Source: Reyranellaceae bacterium
GTDB lineage: Bacteria; Pseudomonadota; Alphaproteobacteria; Reyranellales; Reyranellaceae
Assembly (NCBI GenBank): GCA_022844045.1
Contig: JALHMM010000051.1
Span: 1-44,343 of the forward strand
Direction: 5' to 3'
Length of the DNA: 44,343 bases
Of the stretch, positions 9,652 through 16,550 are shown in pieces (the stretch's first letter is position 1; every line of letters starts with the position of its first letter). The position numbers and the translations under genes were made by a program. The notes beneath the pieces were generated by a model that made no database searches, was not told the origin of the DNA, and was given only the letters and a program-made list of their open reading frames with translations.

Positions 9652-9680
9652 CCTATATCAGCGCGGCCCGGCAGCGACAA
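9652..9680 (-). promoter_or_regulatory. candidate sigma-70-type promoter of ahcY
   Basis: On the minus strand TTGTCG (9680-9675) and TATAGG (9657-9652) are separated by 17 bases. Initiation would fall around 9645, giving a leader of about 40 bases that begins at the structured region. Confidence 0.45.
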
Positions 9681-9729
9681 CGCGGGCGATATAAAGACAT
9701 GCTGATATGGGAATGGACAGCTAGCGACT

Positions 9730-9798
9730 CCTGTCATCCCGAGCGGAGCGAGGGATCCAGGCTGGCCCTGGATCCCTCGCTCCGCTCGGGATGACAGG
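9730..9798. repeat. perfect 32-bp inverted repeat (TCATCCCGAGCGGAGCGAGG family)
   Basis: Arms at 9730-9761 and 9767-9798 are exact reverse complements, with a 5-base loop CTGGC. The hairpin starts 6 bases after the HPr stop and could terminate the hprK-rapZ-IIA-HPr transcript in addition to being a dispersed repeat. A diverged copy lies at 32978-33046. Confidence 0.9.
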
Positions 9799-9803
9799 CG
9801 ATT

Positions 9804-10094
9804 CTAGTCCTCGCCGAATTTCAGGGTCACCAGCTCACTGAGCGCGGCCATCGCTTCGGCGGCCTGGGGGCCCGACGCGCTGATCTCGATGTCGCTGCCG
9901 ATGCCGGCGGCGAGCATCATCAGGCCCATGATCGACAGGCCGGACACCGACTGGCCGCCGTGGCTGACGCGCACCGCGGCGTCGAACTGACCGGCGGTGC
10001 GGACGAACTTGGCGGCGGCCCGGGCATGCAGGCCGCGTTTGTTGAGAATCCTCAGCGTGCGCTTGTCGCCGTCCGCGCCGCCGGCATCCGCCAT
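9804..10094 (-). CDS. ptsH: HPr-family phosphocarrier protein
   Basis: A 96-residue HPr. It receives phosphate from enzyme I on His23 in KRGLHARAA and passes it to the IIA protein encoded next to it. Ser54 in GLSIMGLMML aligns with the regulatory serine that HprK phosphorylates, which fits the hprK gene in the same operon. A ten-residue N-terminal extension precedes the domain. The ATG overlaps the IIA stop by one base (TGATG). No enzyme I, IIB or IIC gene is in the window, as expected for the regulatory PTS of Alphaproteobacteria, where these proteins act on other regulators and not on sugar uptake. Cytoplasmic. Confidence 0.95.
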   Translation of the reverse strand: MADAGGADGDKRTLRILNKRGLHARAAAKFVRTAGQFDAAVRVSHGGQSVSGLSIMGLMMLAAGIGSDIEISASGPQAAEAMAALSELVTLKFGED

Positions 10095-10501
10095 CAGCCC
10101 GCGTCCTTGGCCATCAGGCGCGAGGCGACGGTGATGTATTTGCGGCCGGCGTCCTGGCAGGCGGCCACCGCCTCGGCCATGGTGCGATCGACCCGCACCG
10201 AGGCGAGCTTCACCAGCATCGGCAGGTTGACGCCAGCGATCACCTCGACGCGCGCGCGGTCCATGACGGAGATCGCCAGATTGGACGGCGTGCCGCCGAA
10301 CATGTCGGTCAGCAACACCACGCCCTGCCCCGAATCGCAGGCCGAGACTGAGGCGAGAATCTCCTCGCGTTTCTTTTCCATGTCGTCGTCGGCCTCGATG
10401 CAGACCGCGATCGCCTGCTTCTGTGGACCGACAACATGTTCGAGGGCGGCCACAAACTCACGCGCCAGCTTGCCGTGCGTCACCAGCACGATGCCGATCA
10501 T
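10094..10501 (-). CDS. PTS IIA component, mannose/fructose (EIIA-Man) type
   Basis: A 135-residue stand-alone IIA domain beginning MIGIVLVTHG. His9 is the predicted phosphorylation site, and DMFGGTPSN and IAGVNLPML are family signatures. The start at 10501 is chosen because ATG overlaps the rapZ stop (ATGA); a longer frame upstream reads through rapZ and adds a low-complexity tail with no family support. It lacks the IIB domain fused in the E. coli ManX protein. It probably takes phosphate from HPr and serves signalling, as inferred for the equivalent alphaproteobacterial gene (ptsM/manX) beside hprK and chvG/chvI. Confidence 0.93.
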   Translation of the reverse strand: MIGIVLVTHGKLAREFVAALEHVVGPQKQAIAVCIEADDDMEKKREEILASVSACDSGQGVVLLTDMFGGTPSNLAISVMDRARVEVIAGVNLPMLVKLASVRVDRTMAEAVAACQDAGRKYITVASRLMAKDAG

Positions 10502-11451
10502 CCTGATCTCCCAATCCCCGCCACCGGCCGCGCCGCGCCTGCCTCCAGGTCGCGATGGGTCAAGGTCACGATACGCCCCCGCCGCCGCAGCCAGTCCGCC
10601 AGTTCCTCGGCCACCAGCACCGAACGGTGCCGGCCGCCGGTGCAACCCACCGCGACGGTGAGGTAACTCTTGCCCTCAGTATCGAAGCGCGGCAAGAGGG
10701 GTTCCAGCAGCGACGTAATGCCCCGAAAAAACCCCTTGAAGTCCTTGTCGGCTTTTACGTAGCGCGCCACCCCTTCGTCTCGACCGGTGTACGGCCGCAA
10801 CGTCTCGACATAGTGCGGGTTGCGCAGGAATCGCGCATCGAACACCAGATCCGCCTCGCGCGGCAGGCCGCGCCGATAGGAAAACGACATCACAGCGATG
10901 CGCAGCCCGTCTTCAGCGCGGCGCACGAAGTGGCCCAGCATCAGCGCCTTGAGCTCCTGAGGCGCCAGCTGCGAGGTATCGATCGTGACGTTGGCGTGAT
11001 CGCGCAACGGCTGCAGCAGGCGGCGCTCGTCGACGATGCCGTCGAGCACCGGCCGTTCCCGGGCCAGCGGATGGGCGCGGCGCGTCTCGGTGAAGCGGCG
11101 CAGCAACACGTCGTTATCGCAGTCGAGATAGAGCAGGCGCACGTCAAGGTCGGCGCGCGCCCGGAGCTCGCGCACGTGATCGACCACCGCCGGCGCGGTG
11201 AAGCCGTGCGAGCGCACGTCGATGCCCAGCACCAGCGGGTGCGCGTCGCCGGTGCCCGGACGCAACAGATCATCGACTAGGAAAAGCGGCAGATTGTCGA
11301 CGGCGACGTAGCCGTGGTCCTCCAGCGCGTTGAGCGCGGTATTGCGACCGGCGCCGGACAGGCCGGTGACCAGCACCACCGGCCGACGCGCCGGTGCCGG
11401 CGTGCGGCGACGCGATGGCGCCTTGGTACTGCGGGCGGCTGGCCTCTTCAC
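10498..11451 (-). CDS. rapZ: RapZ family nucleotide-binding / RNase adapter protein
   Basis: A P-loop protein of 317 aa. After an Arg/Pro-rich N-terminus comes GLSGAGRNTALNALED, a Walker A in which Arg replaces the usual Lys, as is common in this family in Alphaproteobacteria, then VDNLPLFLVDDL. The C-terminal domain ends with the signature CTGGRHRSVLVAEELADWL. In E. coli RapZ directs RNase E to the sRNA GlmZ and senses glucosamine-6-phosphate; whether this homologue does so is unknown. The start is GTG at 11451, overlapping the hprK stop (GTGA); the stop overlaps the IIA start (ATGA). The tight coupling suggests a role linked to the regulatory PTS. Confidence 0.93.
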   Translation of the reverse strand: MKRPAARSTKAPSRRRTPAPARRPVVLVTGLSGAGRNTALNALEDHGYVAVDNLPLFLVDDLLRPGTGDAHPLVLGIDVRSHGFTAPAVVDHVRELRARADLDVRLLYLDCDNDVLLRRFTETRRAHPLARERPVLDGIVDERRLLQPLRDHANVTIDTSQLAPQELKALMLGHFVRRAEDGLRIAVMSFSYRRGLPREADLVFDARFLRNPHYVETLRPYTGRDEGVARYVKADKDFKGFFRGITSLLEPLLPRFDTEGKSYLTVAVGCTGGRHRSVLVAEELADWLRRRGRIVTLTHRDLEAGAARPVAGIGRSG

Positions 11452-11891
11452 GGCGGCGATGATGCTGAGCCTGATGCGCGCAAGGCAAGCCTGATCTTGG
11501 CCGGCGTCGAGGACTCGAAGGCCGCGAGCGCGACGCGCCGCAGCGAGACGCCGAGCAGATCTTCGCGCATCGCGTCGGGCAGACGCTCGATCGCGGCGGC
11601 GTCGAGGAGGTCGACGATCAGGACAACCGTCGCTTCGGGCACGAGCTGATCCGGCGACAGGCGCAGGATGCCGACGCCGCGCGCCTCGATCAGCCCGACG
11701 ATGGTCGTGGGCGCGCGCGCGATCAGCCGGTTGCCGTCGCGCATCAGTTCCGTGCGGTCATCGGCAACGAGACGCGCGCCGCCGTCGATCAGGCGCAGCG
11801 CAAGATCCGACTTCCCCGCTCCCGACTCGCCACGCAGCAGCACGCCGCCCTCGGGCAGCGCGACACAGGTGGCATGGATCTGATTGGACAC
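11448..11891 (-). CDS. hprK: Short-form HPr kinase/phosphorylase
   Basis: A 147-residue HprK, the short alphaproteobacterial form that lacks the N-terminal domain of Firmicutes HprK. Walker A is GESGAGKS (residues 21-28), with the catalytic ADDRTEL around residues 43-49 and the signature EARGVGILRL. It should phosphorylate HPr on the regulatory serine (Ser54 of the HPr encoded here). The start is taken as GTG at 11891 (VSNQIHATC); no ATG precedes the domain, and the frame further upstream runs into repeat DNA. The stop overlaps the rapZ GTG. It normally follows chvG in this lineage; here a 4.6-kb block lies between them. Confidence 0.88.
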   Translation of the reverse strand: MSNQIHATCVALPEGGVLLRGESGAGKSDLALRLIDGGARLVADDRTELMRDGNRLIARAPTTIVGLIEARGVGILRLSPDQLVPEATVVLIVDLLDAAAIERLPDAMREDLLGVSLRRVALAAFESSTPAKIRLALRASGSASSPP

Positions 11892-11953
11892 GGCCGGAGC
11901 CTGCTGAGCGCCACGCGCTCCGTCAACGCCGATGCTTGCTCGCGCGGCTTTTC

Positions 11954-12107
11954 CCTTCTCCCCGCGCAGGCGGGGAGAAGGTGCCCGAAGGGCGGATGAG
12001 GGGCTTAACGGAGTCTCAACAACAACGACAAGGGTTGTTGCGCGAGGAAGCCCCTCATCCACCTCGCTATCGCTCGGCACCTTCTCCCCGCCTTCGCGGG
12101 GAGAAGG
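11954..12107. repeat. composite inverted element: two family A palindromes facing each other
   Basis: The left unit has perfect 12-bp arms CCTTCTCCCCGC (11954-11965) and GCGGGGAGAAGG (11970-11981), then GTGCCCGAAGGGCGGATGAG. The right unit is its mirror: GCCCCTCATCC, then arms at 12080-12091 and 12096-12107, again perfect. The centre carries CAACAA/TTGTTG. The element fills most of the 265-base gap between hprK and the AEC permease gene, so any hprK promoter must lie within or beside it. Confidence 0.85.
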
Positions 12108-12156
12108 AAGACCTGCTTGATCGCCTGCGCCCACGCCCGCATGGTGCGGCCCGCGC

Positions 12157-13047
12157 ATGACTCTCGACCTGATCGGCCAGCTCTTCACCATCATCGCACC
12201 GGTGCTGCTTTGCGTCGGCATAGGATATGGCTGGACGCGGCTGGGCCGGCCGTTCGATCCGGGCTTCGCCACCGCGCTGGTCTCCGGCATCGGCGCGCCC
12301 TGCCTGATCTTCAGCGCACTGACGCGCCTGGAGGTTTCGGGCGGCGCCCTGGGCACGCTCGCCGTCGCGAGTCTCTGCTGCTACGCGGGCATGGCCGTCC
12401 TTGGCCTGGCTATCCTGCGCTCGGCACGCCTGGCAGCGCATTCGTACCTGCCGGCGCTGATGTTTCCCAATGGCGGCAATGTCGGCCTGCCGCTCTGCCT
12501 GCTGGCCTTCGGCAGCGAGGGACTGGCGCTGGGTATCGCCTGGTTCGCGATCGGCGCCTTGGGCCAGTTCACCGTCGGTATCGGCATCGCCGCCGGCAGC
12601 TTCTCGCCGCGCTCGATGGCGCGCCAACCGCTGATCTACACGCTGATCATCGCGCTCGCCTTCATCCTCACCGGCACCAAGCCGCCCGACTTCATCGCCA
12701 AGACCACCGAGATCCTGGGCGGCATGCTGATCCCGCTGATGCTGCTGTCGCTGGGCGCCTCGCTGGCCAGCCTCACCATCAGCCGGCCCGCTCGCGCCTT
12801 CGCGCTATCGATGGTGCGGCTGCTGGGCGGCTTCGCCGTCGGGCTGTTGGTAGCGTGGGCGTTCGGCCTCACCGGCGCGGCGCGCGGCGTGTTGCTGATC
12901 CAGTCCTCGATGCCGGTGGCGATCTTCAACTACCTCTTCGCGCTGCGCTACGAGCGCGAGCCGGCCGATGTCGCGGGCATGATCGTCATCACCACCTTGC
13001 TGTCCTTCCTCACCCTGCCGGCGCTGCTGCTCTACGTGCTGCCGTAG
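12157..13047 (+). CDS. AEC family transporter (auxin efflux carrier-like permease)
   Basis: A 296-residue integral inner-membrane protein with about ten hydrophobic segments, the family layout of two five-helix repeats. Characteristic features are GIGAPCLIFSALTRLE in the first half, the central FPNGGNVGLPL (family motif NxGxxGLPL) and SSMPVAIFNYLFA near the end. AEC members move small organic acids or related anions; the substrate cannot be read from sequence. The ATG at 12157 follows repeat DNA directly with no obvious SD. The last 38 bases overlap the end of the convergent DUF3859-like gene on the other strand, an unusual arrangement. First gene of the block separating hprK from chvG. Confidence 0.9.
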   Translation: MTLDLIGQLFTIIAPVLLCVGIGYGWTRLGRPFDPGFATALVSGIGAPCLIFSALTRLEVSGGALGTLAVASLCCYAGMAVLGLAILRSARLAAHSYLPALMFPNGGNVGLPLCLLAFGSEGLALGIAWFAIGALGQFTVGIGIAAGSFSPRSMARQPLIYTLIIALAFILTGTKPPDFIAKTTEILGGMLIPLMLLSLGASLASLTISRPARAFALSMVRLLGGFAVGLLVAWAFGLTGAARGVLLIQSSMPVAIFNYLFALRYEREPADVAGMIVITTLLSFLTLPALLLYVLP

Positions 13048-13549
13048 GCACGCCGCGGCAATCCTCGACGGTGAAGGTCTGGCTCAACAGCTTGCGCACG
13101 CCGAACCAGACTTCCTGGATCCAGTCACCGCAGCGAATTTGCCAGAGATGGTTGAAGCTGAAGCCGCGCATGGTCACCGCGCCCGTGATCGCCGTGAACT
13201 CGGCGATGCTCTGGCGATAGACGATGCCGGTATCGGGATTCTGGATACCCGGCTCGGGGATCCGCCAGACCGAGCGCAGGACGACGGACTGGTTCGCCGG
13301 CGTGCCCAGGACGCGAAAGCGCGTGCCGAACCGGATGCCCTGGCGCGCCGGGACCTTCGCCGTAGGGCTGTAAAACTCGATGTCGGTGATGGTCTGCGTC
13401 TGGCCGTTCACCGCCAGCGGCGCGGGGTTGTAGCCGATCGTCTGGGCGCGATAGAGGCCGCTCTCGACGATCGCGAGCGCCGTGACATCCGCCGCCATCG
13501 CGCGGCCGGCGAACAGCAGCGCCAGACCGCAGATCAGCCAACGCGTCAT
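13010..13549 (-). CDS. Secreted DUF3859-like protein, second tandem copy
   Basis: 179 aa beginning MTRWLICGLALLFAGRAMAAD, a clear Sec signal peptide with likely cleavage after AMA, so the product is periplasmic. The mature part resembles its neighbour throughout, sharing FYSPTAKVPAR-type, GIRFGTR, WRIPEPGI, YRQSI and RCGDW-x-QEVWFG segments. I recognise it as DUF3859-like with moderate certainty; no function is known to me. ATG at 13549 overlaps the stop of the upstream copy (ATGA). The final 38 bases run antisense to the end of the AEC permease gene. Two cysteines (RCGDW and VEDC) are conserved between the copies and could form a disulfide. Confidence 0.8.
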   Translation of the reverse strand: MTRWLICGLALLFAGRAMAADVTALAIVESGLYRAQTIGYNPAPLAVNGQTQTITDIEFYSPTAKVPARQGIRFGTRFRVLGTPANQSVVLRSVWRIPEPGIQNPDTGIVYRQSIAEFTAITGAVTMRGFSFNHLWQIRCGDWIQEVWFGVRKLLSQTFTVEDCRGVPTAARRAAAPAG

Positions 13550-14085
13550 GTGGCGGCGCTCCCGGCTTCGCGTGCCGAGATCGGAACGCCCGCGCAATCC
13601 TCGACCGTGAAAGTTTGGCTGAGCAGCTTGCGGTCGCCGAACCAGACTTCCTGGGTCCAGTCGCCGCAGCGGATCTCCCAGGGCTCGTCGAAGCCGTAGC
13701 CGAGCAGGGTCGTCGCGCCGATGCTCGTGGCGATGTCGGAGATGCTCTGGCGATAATGCGTCCCGGTTTCGGGCTTGACGATGCCGGGCTCCGGGATGCG
13801 CCAGATCGCGCGCAAGGTCACAGCCCGACTCGCCGGCGCGCCGAGGATCCGCAACCGCGTGCCGAAGCGGATGCCCAGCCGGGCGGGCACCTTCGTCGTC
13901 TGGCTGTAGAACACGACATCGCCGAGCTTGTTCGTGCGCTCGTCCACCGCCTGCGGCGCCGGCATATGGCCGATCGTCCTGGCCCTGAACAGGCCGAATT
14001 CGACGACGGACAGCGCCGAGACATCCGCGGCCGCGGCCGGCGCGGCCAGGAGCACGGCAAGAACGCAGACCAGCCAACGCGCCAT
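13546..14085 (-). CDS. Secreted DUF3859-like protein, first tandem copy
   Basis: 179 aa, exactly the length of the following copy. The N-terminus MARWLVCVLAVLLAAPAAAAD is a signal peptide, implying a periplasmic product. The C-terminal third (RCGDWTQEVWFGDRKLLSQT, then FTVEDCAGVP) is nearly identical to the downstream paralog, while the N-terminal half has diverged more. Start ATG at 14085; an upstream in-frame Met would add residues before the signal peptide and is less likely. The stop overlaps the next start by four bases. The gene is divergent from the CoA-transferase gene 84 bases away. Gene duplication followed by coupling is the simplest reading; function unknown. Confidence 0.8.
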   Translation of the reverse strand: MARWLVCVLAVLLAAPAAAADVSALSVVEFGLFRARTIGHMPAPQAVDERTNKLGDVVFYSQTTKVPARLGIRFGTRLRILGAPASRAVTLRAIWRIPEPGIVKPETGTHYRQSISDIATSIGATTLLGYGFDEPWEIRCGDWTQEVWFGDRKLLSQTFTVEDCAGVPISAREAGSAAT

Positions 14086-14169
14086 GCGGCAGTGACTCCG
14101 ATGTTCCTGATGCGAGGATAGCATGCCGTCGCTAGGCTCGGCTGAATCACGGATACGGGAGGAACGCGT

Positions 14170-15297
14170 ATGCTGCCGCTGGAGGGCATCAAGGTCGTCG
14201 AACTGGCGCAGAATCTCGCCGGACCCTTCTGCGCGGAGATCCTCTCGCATCTCGGCGCCGAGGTGATCAAGGTCGAGAAGCCCAAGATCGGCGACGACGC
14301 GCGCCACTGGGGCAAGCTCCTGTCGGCCGACGCCGGCGCCTCGTTCAACGCCATCAACCTCAACAAGAAGTCGATCGTGCTCGACCTCAAGGATCCGGCC
14401 GAGCGCGACCGGCTCCTGACGGTGATCGATGGCGCCGACGTGGTCGTGCAGAACATGCTGCCGGGCGTGCTGGAGAAGATGGGGCTGGGCGCGAAAGACC
14501 TGATGGCGCGCAATCCACGCCTGATCTACTGCTCGGTCAGCGCCTACGGCAACGCCGGCCCGAAGAAGAGCGAGCCGGGCTACGAGCCGATCGTGCAGGC
14601 CTTCTCGGCGATGTGCATGATGTCGGGCTGGCCGGGCGGCCCGCCGATCCGCATGGGCACGCAGGTGCTCGATCATGGCAGCGCCATGTGGGCGGCGATC
14701 GGCGTGCTGAGCGCCATCATCGAGCGCGGCCGCACCGGCAAGGGCAAGTTGGTCGAGACCTCGCTGTTCGAGACGGCGACTGCGTGGTGGATGAATCCCT
14801 ACTCCAACTACGCCGCGACCGGCGAGGTGCCGGAACGCCACCCCTCGGGCAGCAACGGCGTGGTGATCTTCAGCGGCTTCGAGACCGCCGACGCGCCCAT
14901 CGTCATCGCCGCCGGCAGCGACCGGCTGTTCCACAAGCTGGCCGACGTGCTGGGCAAGCCGGAGTGGAAGACCGAGCCGGCCTACGCCAACAATCGCGGC
15001 CGCGTCGAGCACAAGGAATTCCTGCTCGGCGAGACGCAGAAGATCCTCAAGACCAAGCCGCGCGCGCACTGGCTGAAGGCGATCACCGAGGCCGGCGTGC
15101 CGTGCACGGCGGTCAACACGCTGCCGGAGATGCTGGCCGAGCCGCAGACCCAGGCGATGGGCATGCTGCAATCGGTGCCCAATCTCGGCAGCGACGTGAA
15201 GCTGATCGGCCTGCCGATCCAGCTCGACGGGCAACGGCCGAAATTCCGGCAGCGCGCGCCCAGATTGGGCGAGCACAACAAGGAAGTCCTGGGTTAG
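14170..15297 (+). CDS. CaiB/BaiF family (class III) CoA transferase
   Basis: A 375-residue family III CoA transferase, which moves CoA between carboxylic acids through an aspartyl-CoA thioester. The N-terminus has EGIKVVELAQNLAGPFCAEI and GAEVIKVEKPKIGDDAR. Asp168 in TQVLDHGSAMWAAIG fits the catalytic aspartate. A consensus GGAGG-like SD (GGGAGGAA) precedes the ATG by about 5 bases. No acyl-CoA partner genes are adjacent, so the substrate pair is unknown. It converges on the TPR gene with a 2-base gap and diverges from the DUF3859-like pair. Confidence 0.92.
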   Translation: MLPLEGIKVVELAQNLAGPFCAEILSHLGAEVIKVEKPKIGDDARHWGKLLSADAGASFNAINLNKKSIVLDLKDPAERDRLLTVIDGADVVVQNMLPGVLEKMGLGAKDLMARNPRLIYCSVSAYGNAGPKKSEPGYEPIVQAFSAMCMMSGWPGGPPIRMGTQVLDHGSAMWAAIGVLSAIIERGRTGKGKLVETSLFETATAWWMNPYSNYAATGEVPERHPSGSNGVVIFSGFETADAPIVIAAGSDRLFHKLADVLGKPEWKTEPAYANNRGRVEHKEFLLGETQKILKTKPRAHWLKAITEAGVPCTAVNTLPEMLAEPQTQAMGMLQSVPNLGSDVKLIGLPIQLDGQRPKFRQRAPRLGEHNKEVLG

Positions 15298-15299
15298 CG

Positions 15300-16469
15300 C
15301 TATTCCGGCCGGTCGGCGGCGCGCTTCAGCCTGCTGGCGAGCGTGCGCGCGACGCTCAGCGCCTCGCGGATGGCCTCGAGCGCGGCGGGCTGCAGCTCGG
15401 GCGCCTGGTTCTCGGCCAGCTCGAGCGCCACCACCGATTCCTCGGCGGTCGCCAGATCGCCGATGCGCTCGGCCAAGGTCATCAGCGCCGCGCCGATATT
15501 GCGCTGGGTGTTGATCCAGTTGCGCGGGTCGGTCTTGGGCGAGCGCACCGACTGGGCGCGCTTGAAGGCGGCGACGGCGGCGCGCAGCGGCTCGGGATCG
15601 TCGCGGCCCTCGGCGCGCACGAGATGGGCCACCGCGAGATTGTTCTGCGCCGCCGACCAATTGGCGTCGCGCCGCTCGAAGCCATTGGCCGCCGCCTCGA
15701 GCATCGCCGTGGCGCGGCTGAGATCCTCCTCGTTGTCGCGCTGCTTGCCGCGGCGCAACAGGGCGGCGCCCAGCGCCATGCGCGCCTCGGCCAGCGGCCG
15801 CGCCACGTCGGGACCGCGCGGCACCGACAGCGCCTGCTCGAGCACGCCGATCGCCTTGTCGAGCCGCTCGTTGTCGTCGTCGAACATTGACAGCCGGGCG
15901 TGCGCCTGGCCGAGCTCGGTGCACACCTTGACGAACAGCCGGGGCTCGTCGGCCTTCGACACCAGCGGCAGCGCCATGTCCCAGCTGGCGATGGCGCGCT
16001 CGGAGAAGCGCGGGTCGTCCTCGCGCTGGGCGATGTCGTTGAGCGCGCAGCCGCGGCGGAAATAGGCCTCGGCGCGCTCGATGCGCAGCTCATCGCCGGT
16101 GAGCCCGTTGAGCGAGCGATCGTAGTGGTCGATCGCCGTGCGCAATTCCTCGACGTCGTTGTCGTGGCGCGCCAGCGCGTGCATCGCCTCGCCGGCGTAG
16201 CGCTCGATCAGGCCGACACGCATGGCGTTGTCGGGACCACGCAGGGTTTCCAGCGCGCGCTCGGCGGCCTCGATCGCGGCGGCGTAGAGATCGAGGTCGT
16301 CGTCGGCGCGCGCCGTCATCACCGCGCCCTGCACGCAGGCCAGCCACAGGTCGGGCATCACCGAGGCGTCGGGCATCTCGCCCAGGCGCTCGAGCGCTTC
16401 CGCCATTCGGCCCGCCTGCAGCGCGTCGAACAAGACGCGCAGCGCGGCCACGGTTTCGCCGCGGTCCAT
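15300..16469 (-). CDS. TPR-repeat protein of unknown function
   Basis: 389 aa, almost entirely alpha-helical with degenerate tetratricopeptide repeats. Recognisable units are YAGEAMHALARHDND, RIERAEAYFRRGCALNDIA, LAEARMALGAALLRRGK, NWSAAQNNLAVAHLVRAEG and NWINTQRNIGAALMTLAERI. There is no signal peptide or membrane segment, so it is probably a cytoplasmic scaffold. It lies 81 bases downstream of chvG on the same strand and could be co-transcribed with chvI-chvG. I do not recognise a named family; a link to ChvG signalling is only inferred from position. Confidence 0.75.
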   Translation of the reverse strand: MDRGETVAALRVLFDALQAGRMAEALERLGEMPDASVMPDLWLACVQGAVMTARADDDLDLYAAAIEAAERALETLRGPDNAMRVGLIERYAGEAMHALARHDNDVEELRTAIDHYDRSLNGLTGDELRIERAEAYFRRGCALNDIAQREDDPRFSERAIASWDMALPLVSKADEPRLFVKVCTELGQAHARLSMFDDDNERLDKAIGVLEQALSVPRGPDVARPLAEARMALGAALLRRGKQRDNEEDLSRATAMLEAAANGFERRDANWSAAQNNLAVAHLVRAEGRDDPEPLRAAVAAFKRAQSVRSPKTDPRNWINTQRNIGAALMTLAERIGDLATAEESVVALELAENQAPELQPAALEAIREALSVARTLASRLKRAADRPE

Positions 16470-16550
16470 GGATGGTTCCTAACCGGAATCCCGCGCCGAC
16501 GCATCCGCGAAAGCGGGCGCCGGCTATTCCACAGGGGGATGGCTGCGCTG

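Noticed and set aside
8450..9694. 414-codon plus-strand open frame opposite ahcY
   Set aside because: Antisense shadow of a strongly conserved gene; its codon pattern mirrors ahcY and there is no family signature.
11892..12356. Upstream extension of the hprK frame
   Set aside because: The extra residues are translated repeat DNA and antisense AEC permease; a GTG at 11891 gives a protein of the known short-HprK length.
13546..15924. Very long minus-strand frame (792 codons) running from the TPR gene through the CoA transferase into the DUF3859-like gene
   Set aside because: Only the last 180 codons are a real gene with a signal peptide; the rest is antisense to the CoA transferase and out of frame with the TPR protein.
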